This document shows, in pieces, positions 51,201-56,957 of a stretch of 64,000 bases of DNA. The position numbers and the translations under genes were made by a program. Positions within the stretch are counted from its first letter, which is position 1. The number at the start of each line of letters is the position of its first letter. Origin of the DNA: Plecoglossus altivelis (taxonomy: Eukaryota; Chordata; Actinopteri; Osmeriformes; Plecoglossidae); assembly GCA_036571765.1 (NCBI GenBank), contig BROE01000018.1:12192743-12256742 (forward strand). Reading direction: 5' to 3'. Under the pieces are notes generated by a model. It ran no database searches. It was not told the origin of the DNA and saw nothing but the letters and a program-made list of their open reading frames with translations.

Positions 51201-54200
51201 CTCACTTCTTGGTTGGCAACTCCATGGCCAAATTTGATCAGCTTTACTGGATATATGGTTTTGAGACTAAAAACCATGTGAAAACATTTGTGAGGATCAG
51301 AAGATAATTGGTGGCAAATGTATGCTTGTTGCAGCGCCACCTAGAAGTGAAATGGCATGACCTATTTTGGATCTCTTGAGGACAGGGTCTGGAATCCCTA
51401 TACCAAATGTGGTGCAGTAAAGATGTGCTGAGATGACATCTTTCATGGAGGCTTGGTTGACAACGTGGATTGGGTGTACCAGACAAACGGTTTAGAAAAC
51501 GAAAAAACATAATATATTTGTGAGGCTTGGTCTGAAGGTCATCTATTCTAAGATTGATGGAGATGGGCCAAGCTATAAGTAGTGAAAAAACATCCATCCA
51601 TTTTCTTCCGCTTATCTGGGGCCGGGTCGCGGGGGCAGCAGTCAGAGCAGGGAGGCCCAGACTTCCTTCTCCACACACAGCTCCTCCGGGGGGATCCCGA
51701 GGCGCTCCCAGGCCAGCCGGGAGACATAGTCCCTCCAGCGTGTCCTGCGTCTCCCCTGAGCCACCTCAACTGGCTCCTCTCAACATAGAGGAGCAGAAGC
51801 TCTACTCTGAGCTCCTCCCGTGTGACCGAGCTCCTCACCCTATGTCTAAGGGAGCGCCTGGCCACCTTGAGGAGGAAACTCATTTCGACCACTTGTACCC
51901 ACAATCTCGTCCTTTCGGTCATTATCCAAAGCTCACGATCATAGGTGGCAAGGTGGCAGTAGGAAGGTAGATTGACCGATAAATCAAGAGCTTTACTTTT
52001 CGGTTCTGCTCCTTCTTCACCACAACGGTCCGGTACAGAGACCGCATCACTACAGCCGCTGCACCAATCTGCCTGTTAATCTCATGTTCTGTCCTACCTA
52101 GAAATTCTGTCCATAAAAATAATGAAGAGAACTGGTGACAAAGGGCAACATACACCAGGAACAAGTCTGACTTACTACCGGCAATGCGAACACAACTCCT
52201 ACCCCGGTCATACAGGGACCGGACGGCCCTGAGTAAAGGGCCCCGGTCCCCATACTCCCGGAAAACCCCCCACAGGACACTACGAGGGACACGGTCTTCT
52301 CCAGATTCACAGAGCACATGTTAACTGGTTGGCAAACTCCCGTGAACCCTCAAGCACCCGATGAAGAGTACAGAGTGGGTCCAGTGTTCCGCAACCCAGA
52401 TGAAAACCACACTGCTTCTCCTGAATCATAGGTTTGACTATCGGTCATATTCTCCTCTCTAGTACCCTGGTATAGACCAGGGTAGGCTGAGGAGTGTGAT
52501 CCCCCTGTAGTTGGAACCTACCCTCCGGTCCCCCTTCTTATGAAGGGATACCACTACCCCTCTCTGCCAGTCTAGAGGTACCGTCCAAAGCTGACACCTA
52601 TTTTTTTTCCGTCAGTCACGACAGCCCCACAACATCCAGAGACTTAAGTTACTCGGGACAGATCTCATCTACCCCTGGGGCTTTGCCACCGAGGAGCCCA
52701 CCGATCACCTCCGTGACGTGAAATAAATGTCTATCCTCAATTGAAATTTTGCTGTTATATTTTCCATGAAATTGACAGCTTTGACTCTTTAGGTCAGTGG
52801 TTCCCAAACTGGGACCACCGGGAGTGCGCAAGAGAATGTTTGGAATGGCAGGGAAAAAGATTGTCTCTTTATTATTTTTACATATTTAACTAAGGTAAAC
52901 TTTACATGCGAAAGTGTTATTAAAAGATACAATTTCACATTACAAGCTATATATTACTCATGATTTAATTAGATTTTACAGGCACTTCTGTGTCACAATA
53001 GCCCTGCCCTGTTCATATTAGGCACTAACTGATCATTCAATCATTTATTTTTTTCACTTATTACGATAATCAAAATGGACACTTGATTTAAAGAAATCAA
53101 GGGACAGGAAGGAGCCATCTACATCGGCCTCTTCTATGGAGATGTGCACTGACCACGGCACTGAATATATAGAAAAACCCAATCAAACAGACTCAGATGA
53201 TAATGAATGGAGTAAAGAGGCGGCAACAGAGAAACCTAACAGAGATGTAATGGTCAAGAGAAATAGGCCTACATGCCAGAGTGAGAAAATATGAAGACAC
53301 GTGAATACAGTGACAGTTACATTGCTTTTGGGTTTACAAGGATTGGTGATGCAGAAAGTCCAGGTTTTAGCCAATAGCAGTCTCGAGCCCTCATATATGG
53401 TGCAGCATTTACAAACAAGACATATTCAATTACAAAACATACCTGCAAGTTTTTTATTCAAGGAAAATTGGCATAACTGCAGAAGAAGAAGAAAACATCC
53501 ACTTAGATTCAGGTTTAGGGACGTCCAAAAATGCACAGAAAGCTTCATAGTTCATATATGGCTATATGGCTTACACAATTGGAAAAAAATCTCTCCTTAT
53601 CTTTGGCCAAAGACATGGTAAACTGTATGCTCAGGGAGAAAGCAGCAAGGACGCTGGACAAAATCCCTCACTCTGATCATACTGTTTCCCATCGCATTGA
53701 TTCGATATCTACAGACATCTTAAGACAGCTAATAAGCAGAATAAAAAACAGTGTCTTCTCACTGCAAATTGACAGGTCTACTGACATAGTGAATCTAGCT
53801 AATGTTCTTGTGTATGTCCGTTATTTATTTGAAAACACATTTCATGAAGATTTTTAGTTTTGCCGTCCCCTTGTCACATGTTCAAAAGGGAAGATATTTT
53901 TAATTTGATGGATAGCTTTTTCCGAGTACACGAAGTTGACTGGGTGCGCTGCATTGGAATTTGTACAGACAGTGCGAAATCAATGATGGGGAGGCACAAA
54001 GGGGCAATAGCTCTCATCTGAAAAGTTGCACCATCAGTTTCCTGGGTCCACTGCAGTATCCACCGGAAAGCCCTGGCGACGAAAAACATGCCAAGTGAAC
54101 TTTTGACTGTACTTCATGACGTCGTGAAAATCGTCAACTTCATCAAGGCTCATCCGTTAAATTAGTGTATTGTTTGCACTATATGCAACGAAATGGGCAG

Positions 54201-56957
54201 CGAGTATGAAGTTTAACCAGAGTATTTGTATTTAGTTATTGCAATTAAAATGTGAAGTTTCATCAGAGTAAGGTGTTTGGGGGGTGCTTGACAGGTGTCA
54301 AACACTAGAAAGGGGTGCCTGCTGCAAAAAGTTTGGGAACCACTGCTTTAGGTCGACTGGTCAAGGGTGGCTGGTTGGGTTTAAGCCTGTTCCACATAAT
54401 ATTTTTATGGGCTATTGACACCATTGCTCTTAGCATATACAATTCGTTTTTCTTTTTGCAACTCTCTTAAACGTGTGTTCTGTAAAATGAATCTCAGTTG
54501 GTCAACTAATATGTTCAACCCCAATATCGCTCAAATTACTCTCATTACCTCCTTCCATTATACTTGTATTTTTGGGCTGTCCAAAAAGGTGTGTTCCCAG
54601 TTACTCCACACCCGCTCCAACTGAGGGGGCTAGAACTCTTGTCATAGCCATATGTTACGAAGGGTGTTTGAAATGCCGCATTCTCAACTTCCAGACAAAT
54701 TCCCTACAATTTGGACTGTTTAGGCATTTCGATCAGGAGAGACCTGGGATGGTGAAGTGAATTTATTTACAGATATAAATGTACTACAATTGTTTGGGCT
54801 TAGACCCCAAGGGAATTATAGATCAAAGGGCACCTGCCCTGCATAGAATAAGAATCCCCGCGGAGTCCAGACAATGGTGGTGGTGGCAGCAGCTGAAGAT
54901 GATCAAATCAGATGAGGCGAAGACCAGACACCTGGCAGTGGTAGGGAGGCAGAGGGGCGTGCACTTGATAGCATAGACAAACTAAAACAAGGACAGAATG
55001 CTATTTAAAAAGGCACGAGATTATGGTGATAGGCTGACACGATCATGAAGATCAACGGCGTTAATTGGTAGACGTTGGCGCTAAACAATGCAGAACTCGT
55101 AAGGCGCCCGATAGAAAGTAGAGCGTTCCTAGTGGCGGAGCGAGAGAGATAAAATTATTTGATGTTTCACAGTGCAGGGGTCGGTCTTGCCTGATTGAAC
55201 TTGCGGAAAGCATAATTTGTGCCAATATTCTCATAACTGTTCCCACTCCCCATCTGGGATAATGGTATCGGCCTCCAGTTCCCATTTAGGGTTAGGGGTT
55301 TCTCACATCGAATGTATTATCTACCTTTGTATGTCAATTCCAAGGGGATTTAAGACCTAAAGTTGTACCCTGGGCATTGTGTTCTACCAGATTCATTTAG
55401 AAGCCTTTCCAGGAATTTAAATTTAGACATTGGAACTGTTTTAGGAAGACAGCAAAAGAAAAACAGTAGTCTTGGCAGTACATTCATTCTGGTAGTCTCC
55501 ATCCCACCTACTAAAGATAATGGGGGCATTTTCCATATAATTAATAAATTGAACATATCAGTGCACTACTATTATTCTACGCTTCGCTGTGTAGTTACTG
55601 CAGTTAGCTTCCTCAGTACTGTCAAAATCGGCAGCAAAGCCACCAAACAGGAAGTAGGGTCATAGCTCAGCAAAAACTTTGAGAAATCAACACCAAACTC
55701 TCCCAAAAAAGTATCTTATTTCAACCCTATTCTGAGGATGTCCAAACAATTTGATGTCATGTGATCACTGGGCATGGCCGCAGGAAGTGAAATTGCGTTT
55801 TGGCTAATTACTGTTGATTTGTTTGTTTTATAAAGTTTTTATAAAGTTTTTTTCTTGTGTCTCATGATATCTTGGGACATCACTTCTGTGACACATGATA
55901 ACGTGTTATACCAGCCAATTCAATGTGGCTGCCATTTAAAATTTATTTCTAAACGTTCTTTTCTCTACTACTCCAGCAAATGTTCAATCTTCATAAAAAT
56001 TTTCAGACAATGTCTTCAAACCAAGCCTCACAAATGTCATCACCTCAGATTTTTTTTTTTTTTGAGACAGTGCAGTACAGCCAATCAGGAAGTTGCCACT
56101 TACCTCAGCAAATCTTTAGTTCACACCAAAATGCAGCGTGTATTCGAACACATGTTGATTTGTAATGGTTTGCAATGTTAAGGAGGAATCAGCCATTGCT
56201 GCCTGCAGCTATATTTTAACATTGTTTTTGTATATGATCCCTCCCAGGCATATCGCATCTTTAATACGTGGATGGGAGACCCCTCTAAGAACTTATTCCT
56301 GGCAGAAGTCCTGAATGTCATCCGTAGAGAAAATCTTCTGGAAGAGGTCACACGCTCTGGGAAAGTCTTGTTGCAGGGGCTGTATGCACTACAGGTAAGT
56401 TTGTAAAAAAAATATATAAATCTGCATTCACTTTCTGGATCTTTCTGCATCCACTGCCTTCTCGTTTCCTTCCCAGGCACAGTATCCTAACCTCTTGAGC
56501 CGTGCTCGTGGACAGGGGACATTCTGTGCCATTGACATTTGCAATGATACAACACGAAACAACATTCTCCTTAAGGCCAGGGACAGAGGTTATTATCAAC
56601 CATTTACTTTTTATGTATAATCTGTATGTATACTGTAAAAGTATGTTTAAATCTGCATTGACTCGTCATAATAAGTAATTTATTAAATGCCATAGGAAGG
56701 ATGATGGACTATAAGAAACGGGTCCAAAGAGGTGCCCCTGAGGTGCACCATAGAAGGGATGCAGTTATTTTGATCTCTCCTCTCACAGACAAACTCAGGG
56801 ATTTGCTGATGTATATTTCTCTTTTTTCTACACAGGTGTTCTCCTGGGGGGTTGTGGCGAATGCTCAATTCGGTTCCGTCCATCTCTGGTCTTCAAGGAG
56901 TACCACGTTCACCTTTTCCTCAATATCTTCAATGATGTTCTAGCAGAACACATCTAA
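30411..56957 (+). CDS. abat: 4-aminobutyrate aminotransferase, mitochondrial (15 coding exons)
   Basis: ABAT transfers the amino group of GABA to 2-oxoglutarate, giving succinic semialdehyde and glutamate; it is a class III, PLP-dependent aminotransferase of the mitochondrial matrix. Coding exons are 30411-30480, 33793-33890, 34287-34316, 36515-36632, 38599-38648, 38756-38836, 39147-39239, 40526-40588, 47985-48048, 48589-48737, 48809-48946, 49054-49221, 56248-56394, 56477-56588 and 56836-56957. All have GT-AG borders and their phases join without a stop into 500 codons, the human length as recalled. Visible key residues are Cys163 and Cys166 (iron-sulfur site, 'ACGSC'), Arg220 and Arg473 (substrate carboxylates), Glu298, Asp326 ('VDEVQTGG'), Gln329 and Lys357 (PLP Schiff base, 'FSKK'). 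The first 25 or so residues are Arg-containing and lack acids, as in a mitochondrial presequence. Residue 334 is Gly where human has Cys. The gene looks intact and functional. Confidence 0.97.
30600..30836 (+). other. abat: Intron 2, start; nothing recognised
   Basis: Unassigned intronic sequence. Confidence 0.35.
30838..30920 (+). repeat. Isolated end of the 'AGCTGCAAGCAGCAATG' repeat
   Basis: TAGCTGCAAGCAGCAATG at 30839-30857 matches the terminal motif at 51073 and, inverted and diverged, at 56194-56216. Little beyond the end is recognisable. Confidence 0.35.
31527..31665 (+). repeat. RTE-like retrotransposon 3' tail
   Basis: It shares 'gacttgctggccccagtcca', 'gggtgtaccccgcc' and 'gggttaggctccagtcaccc' with 12369-12440, and ends in 'gacgatggatgga'. 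It is a second copy of the same tail, without coding sequence. Confidence 0.6.
31670..32625 (+). other. abat: Intron 2 sequence, nothing recognised
   Basis: No exon or known repeat could be supported. Confidence 0.35.
32630..32945 (-). mobile_element. Non-LTR reverse transcriptase fragment with YMDD
   Basis: On the minus strand, shifted frames read 'LPPLLLCIECLNVLSQII' (about 32940-32885), 'SHVLYMDDIKLYAKSE' (about 32860-32812) and 'HKGRIADIEE' (about 32690). YMDD is the catalytic signature. The wording resembles NeSL/R2-like fish elements, but the clade is uncertain. Several indels make it dead. Confidence 0.65.
32950..33780 (+). other. abat: Intron 2, distal; nothing recognised
   Basis: AT-rich unassigned sequence up to the exon 3 acceptor. 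Confidence 0.35.
33793..33890 (+). CDS. abat: abat exon 3
   Basis: Acceptor CTTTAG, donor AAG|GTACAA. It encodes residues 24-56, 'CRYVSKAAPQAQVEFEYDG' and on to 'KTQVPGPRSK'. This covers the end of the presequence and the start of the mature enzyme, closely matching the human 'VEFDYDGP..KTEVPGPRS' region. Confidence 0.95.
34287..34316 (+). CDS. abat: abat exon 4 (30-bp microexon)
   Basis: Acceptor CCACAG, donor CAG|GTAAGC. The exon encodes ten residues, 'ELTKQLGDIQ', aligning with human 'ELMKQLNIIQ'. Its small size means it is easily missed by gene finders. A Tc1 element starts less than 100 bp downstream. Confidence 0.95.
34408..36073 (+). mobile_element. Tc1-like transposon with complete IR/DR ends
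   Basis: The 1666-bp element is flanked by TA (34406-34407 and 36074-36075). The ends are CAGTCCCTTACAAAAGTCTT and the inverse AAGACTTTTGTCAGGGACTG. The inverted repeats are about 220 bp, each with an outer and an inner direct copy; the inner ones are near 34608-34627 and 35851-35874. This is the IR/DR layout of fish Tc1 elements. It sits in intron 4 of abat in the sense orientation. Confidence 0.95.
34764..35761 (+). pseudogene. Tc1-like transposase, frameshift at the first catalytic Asp
   Basis: The start is taken at 'MPNIHPETKALIIKRLKTRS'. The first frame has the helix-turn-helix region ('STAEVADTFNVCQRQVQRIR') and the 'SGRPRKT' linker. Near 35209-35216 one base is missing, so the frame moves exactly where the first Asp of the DDE triad should lie; the following frame reads 'SESSFEL'. 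The second frame keeps Asp in 'QQDAPSHT' and Glu in 'PDMNIIEHVWG' and ends 'AHGSHTRY'. The protein would otherwise be about 332 residues. Confidence 0.92.
36207..36291. repeat. CA microsatellite followed by CATA microsatellite
   Basis: About 21 CA units (36208-36250) change into about 10 TACA units (36250-36290). It lies in intron 4, upstream of exon 5. Confidence 0.97.
36515..36632 (+). CDS. abat: abat exon 5
   Basis: Acceptor CCCTAG, donor TTG|GTGAGC, ending in phase 1. It encodes 'NVGAINFFCNYEESRGN' and 'YLVDVDGNRMLDVYTQISS', the strongly conserved N-terminal part of the aminotransferase fold. Confidence 0.97.
36795..37005. mobile_element. hAT-type MITE
   Basis: The 211-bp element starts CAGGAGTGTCCATCCTAGTC and ends GACCAGGATTGGACACCCCTG in near-perfect inversion (TIRs of about 45 bp). 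It is flanked by 8-bp duplications GTTTAAAG and GTTCAAAG, which differ at one base. Eight-base duplications are the hAT signature. It has no transposase. Confidence 0.85.
37020..38050 (+). other. abat: Intron 5 sequence, nothing recognised
   Basis: No supported exon, RNA gene or named repeat. Confidence 0.35.
38060..38320 (-). mobile_element. LINE C-terminal fragment (L2/CR1-like)
   Basis: On the minus strand the frame reads 'LQCIIPSGGRLQTNRTKI' and, in the same frame, 'SCHKN'. This matches the 'LPSGRRYRS..' block at the extreme C-terminus of L2/CR1-type reverse transcriptase proteins. A 3' UTR-like piece follows toward 38060. It is a short 5'-truncated copy. Confidence 0.55.
38599..38648 (+). 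CDS. abat: abat exon 6
   Basis: Acceptor CTCAG, donor CTG|GTGAGC. It encodes 'GYNHPSLMKVMANPHNL', completing the glycine codon started in exon 5 and matching human 'GYSHPALLKL'. Confidence 0.96.
38756..38836 (+). CDS. abat: abat exon 7
   Basis: Acceptor TATTAG, donor TCG|GTGAGT. It encodes 27 residues, 'SAFVNRPALGIMPPENF' then 'PEKLSESLLS', phase 0 at both ends. Confidence 0.96.
39147..39239 (+). CDS. abat: abat exon 8 (iron-sulfur cysteines)
   Basis: Acceptor TCCAG, donor AGG|GTAAGT. It encodes 31 residues with 'TMACGSCSNENAYKAMF', carrying Cys163 and Cys166, which bind the [2Fe-2S] cluster at the dimer interface in the mammalian enzyme. The same stretch helps bind the PLP phosphate. A small LTR-like tandem array follows immediately in the next intron. 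Confidence 0.97.
39275..39720 (+). repeat. Tandem LTR-like (TRIM-like) units
   Basis: TGTTATATTGGTG (39471) and ATGTAACA (39584-39591) bound about 120 bp with short inverted ends, as in an LTR. A diverged copy of its right half lies at 39275-39330 ('ataggcctcctccatcagtg' junction), and after 39591 the internal part restarts ('aggccacctccaccagt'). The internal part has 'ggtggtgggtttgatccctg', which looks tRNA-like. The layout is LTR-internal-LTR-internal with no coding region. Confidence 0.5.
39725..40520 (+). other. abat: Intron 8 sequence, nothing recognised
   Basis: No supported feature apart from the abat exon 9 acceptor at its end. Confidence 0.35.
40526..40588 (+). CDS. abat: abat exon 9
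   Basis: Acceptor TTCCAG, donor CAG|GTGTGT. It encodes 'NKERGNNSPSDHDVSSCMIN' plus Gln. This is the most divergent exon against human, where the loop reads '[20 protein letters not shown]'. Confidence 0.93.
40600..41690 (+). other. abat: Intron 9, proximal; TACG microsatellite and unsupported ORF
   Basis: A short (GTAC/GTAT)n run lies at 40838-40862. The 169-codon open frame at 41139-41648 has no recognised domain or codon signal and I do not regard it as a gene. Confidence 0.4.
41695..43242 (-). mobile_element. Tc1-like transposon, decayed
   Basis: The ends are CAGTGAGAACAAGTATTTGA (41695) and the inverse TCAAATACTTGTTCTCTCCACTG (ending 43242, shown here as its pattern), with TA after the right end. 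Inverted repeats of about 200 bp include matching inner parts (41838-41880 and 43063-43115). It sits in intron 9 of abat in antisense orientation. Confidence 0.88.
41911..42882 (-). pseudogene. Tc1-like transposase, multiple breaks
   Basis: On the minus strand 'MAKIRELCKDIRDKIVGLH' opens the protein (42880). The first frame stops after 'GWATRQ'. Further frames give 'DQPKQDLVNDLKRAGTTVSK', 'WKKVMWSDEAKRFFW' (first Asp), 'KHGGGNIILWGCFSAKGT' and finally 'QSPDLNPTENLWRELK' (Glu retained, with Ile changed to Thr before it). The QxD block is 'HDNDLKHRT', keeping the second Asp. At least three frameshifts or stops occur. Confidence 0.85.
43245..43492 (+). other. abat: Intron 9 sequence, nothing recognised
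   Basis: Short stretch between the Tc1 and hAT insertions. Confidence 0.35.
43501..44280. mobile_element. Non-autonomous hAT element
   Basis: The 780-bp element starts CAGGACTGGGTAAACTTTTT and ends GTAGTTTGCCCATGTCTG, related by inversion. The subterminal phrases 'cgcgggctgcaatgg' and 'ggcgggccgga' are typical of this fish hAT group. Flanks are GTTTAAAC and GGTTAAAC, an 8-bp duplication with one difference. No transposase frame remains. Confidence 0.75.
44290..44825 (+). other. abat: Intron 9 sequence, nothing recognised
   Basis: No supported feature. Confidence 0.35.
44830..45228 (+). mobile_element. Tc1-like 5' end fragment
   Basis: The fragment begins 'acagtgaggaaagtatttga' after TA, includes an inner repeat ('ataagtgtttgaacacc', 44967) and reaches the first codons of a transposase, 'MAKTLETKLYTSIRLERATG' (45134 on). 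It then ends abruptly. It is related to, but distinct from, the copy at 41.7 kb. Confidence 0.7.
45235..45515 (+). other. abat: Intron 9 sequence, nothing recognised
   Basis: No supported feature. Confidence 0.3.
45521..46240 (-). mobile_element. DIRS-like retrotransposon reverse transcriptase fragment
   Basis: Reading the minus strand, 'CQEIMNLLDRRAMAPIP' and 'GRGLQFPVLPSTKKDEAW' (46110-45965) correspond to the start of DIRS/Ngaro-type reverse transcriptase. 'DDIRISLYLKDAYFYVLI' (45880-45828) is the 'xSIDLKDAYFH' block with its catalytic Asp changed to Leu-Lys context, and 'WFVFEGKVYDDTCLPCGY' (45808-45752) is the 'RFAFEGxxYxxxxLPFG' block. The 86-codon tail to 45521 is open but not recognised. 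Stops and shifts show decay. Confidence 0.6.
46250..47975 (+). other. abat: Intron 9, distal; nothing recognised
   Basis: About 1.7 kb of unassigned AT-rich sequence ending at the exon 10 acceptor. Confidence 0.35.
47985..48048 (+). CDS. abat: abat exon 10 (Arg220)
   Basis: Acceptor TTTGTAG, donor TGG|GTAAGA, phase 1. It encodes 'SPGCPDLSILSFMGGFHGRT', including the 'FHGRT' motif common to class III aminotransferases; Arg220 matches the substrate-binding arginine. The preceding intron is 7.4 kb and carries Tc1, hAT and DIRS-like insertions. Confidence 0.97.
48589..48737 (+). CDS. abat: abat exon 11
   Basis: Acceptor TTTTTAG, donor GAG|GTGCGT. It encodes 'CLSTTHSKAIHKLDIPSFDW', 'PIAPFPKLKYPLEDFV' and 'EEARCLEE', nearly identical to human. 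Confidence 0.97.
48809..48946 (+). CDS. abat: abat exon 12 (Glu298)
   Basis: Acceptor TTTCAG, donor AAG|GTATTG. It encodes 'VEDLIVKWRLKGKPVAGIVI' followed by 'EPIQAEGGDNHASPDFF'. Glu298 lies in 'EPIQAEGG', the class III signature near the cofactor. Confidence 0.97.
49054..49221 (+). CDS. abat: abat exon 13 (PLP lysine 357)
   Basis: Acceptor TCACAG, donor AAG|GTGATA. It encodes 'HGCAFHVDEVQTGGGGTGKF', 'WAHEHWGLDDPADIV' and 'SFSKKLLTGGYYYKDELQ'. Asp326 contacts the PLP ring nitrogen, Gln329 stacks near it, and Lys357 (first of the pair) forms the Schiff base. Residue 334 is Gly instead of the Cys I recall in human. Confidence 0.98.
49225..51068 (+). other. abat: Intron 13, proximal; nothing recognised
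   Basis: No supported exon, RNA gene or named repeat. Confidence 0.35.
51070..51588 (+). repeat. Left arm of an inverted 'AGCTGCAAGCAGCAATG' repeat
   Basis: The arm opens with ATAGCTGCAAGCAGCAATG (51073-51091) and 'gaggtggccaagcag'. Two modules of the 'gagatatgacc' family follow (near 51190 and 51430), with 'catgtgaaaacatttgtgagg' phrases. A LINE interrupts it at about 51589. Confidence 0.6.
51589..52716 (-). mobile_element. Decayed non-LTR retrotransposon, minus strand
   Basis: This is the same family as 23.2-25.1 kb. The minus strand reads 'GLLGGKAPGVDEICPE' (52700-52650), 'SLYDRGRSCVRIAGSKSDLF' (52230-52165), 'EINRQIGAAAVVMRSLYR' (52090-52035) and 'MTERTRLWVQVVEMSFLLKV' (51922-51860), ending in an ATGG-type tail at 51589-51605. 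The catalytic FADD part between 52160 and 52100 is deleted. It is inserted in the repeat arm. Confidence 0.8.
52795..54345 (+). mobile_element. hAT transposon with perfect 8-bp target duplication
   Basis: The 1551-bp element starts CAGTGGTTCCCAAACTGGGA and ends AAGTTTGGGAACCACTG. CTTTAGGT is repeated exactly on both sides (52787-52794 and 54346-54353). It carries the broken transposase described next. Confidence 0.93.
53080..54170 (+). pseudogene. hAT transposase, ZBED5/Buster-like, decayed
   Basis: Shifted plus-strand frames give a BED-type N-terminal region ('EVLANSS' in context, 'PSYMVQHLQTRH' near 53388), then 'LAKDMVNCMLREKAARTLDK', 'FSLQIDRSTDIVNLANVLVY' (first catalytic Asp region), 'GICTDSAKSMMGRHKGA' (53958-54010, the 'CTDGAxxMxG' motif) and 'WVHCSIHRKALATKNMP' (54050-54092, the 'CxxHRxxLxxK' motif). 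This order is that of ZBED5/FAM200-like hAT transposases. The C-terminal dimerisation region is missing, so the element is also internally deleted. Confidence 0.8.
54360..55595 (+). other. abat: Intron 13, nothing recognised
   Basis: Mostly unassigned. Parts may belong to the interrupted inverted repeat, but I could not align them. Confidence 0.35.
55600..56217 (-). repeat. Right arm of an inverted 'AGCTGCAAGCAGCAATG' repeat
   Basis: On the minus strand the arm opens at 56217 with 'atatagctgcaggcagcaatgg'-like sequence and runs through 'caacttcctgattggctgta' (near 56090), 'catttgtgaggcttgg' (near 56040) and 'gacatcctcagaatag' (near 55740). It matches 28.5-29.0 kb over about 500 bp, for example the 'acaaattgtttggacatcct' phrase. 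It ends 31 bp before abat exon 14. Confidence 0.65.
56248..56394 (+). CDS. abat: abat exon 14
   Basis: Acceptor TCCCAG, donor CAG|GTAAGT. It encodes 49 residues from 'AYRIFNTWMGDPSKNLFLAE' to 'GLYALQ'. The preceding 7-kb intron ends only 31 bp after an inverted-repeat element. Confidence 0.97.
56477..56588 (+). CDS. abat: abat exon 15, weak donor
   Basis: Acceptor TCCCAG. It encodes 'AQYPNLLSRARGQGTFCAID' and 'ICNDTTRNNILLKARDR'. The donor is GAG|GTTATT, unusually poor, but phase 1 is needed to join exon 16 correctly and no better GT fits. Confidence 0.94.
56836..56957 (+). CDS. abat: abat exon 16, terminal exon (Arg473)
   Basis: Acceptor CACAG. It encodes 'GVLLGGCGECSIRFRPSLVF' and 'NIFNDVLAEHI', then TAA at 56955-56957. 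Arg473 in 'SIRFRP' matches the arginine that binds the 2-oxoglutarate carboxylate. Confidence 0.97.

Noticed and set aside
51554..51970. A 138-codon plus-strand frame
   Set aside because: It is the antisense shadow of the GC-rich 3' end of the minus-strand LINE at 51.6-52.7 kb.
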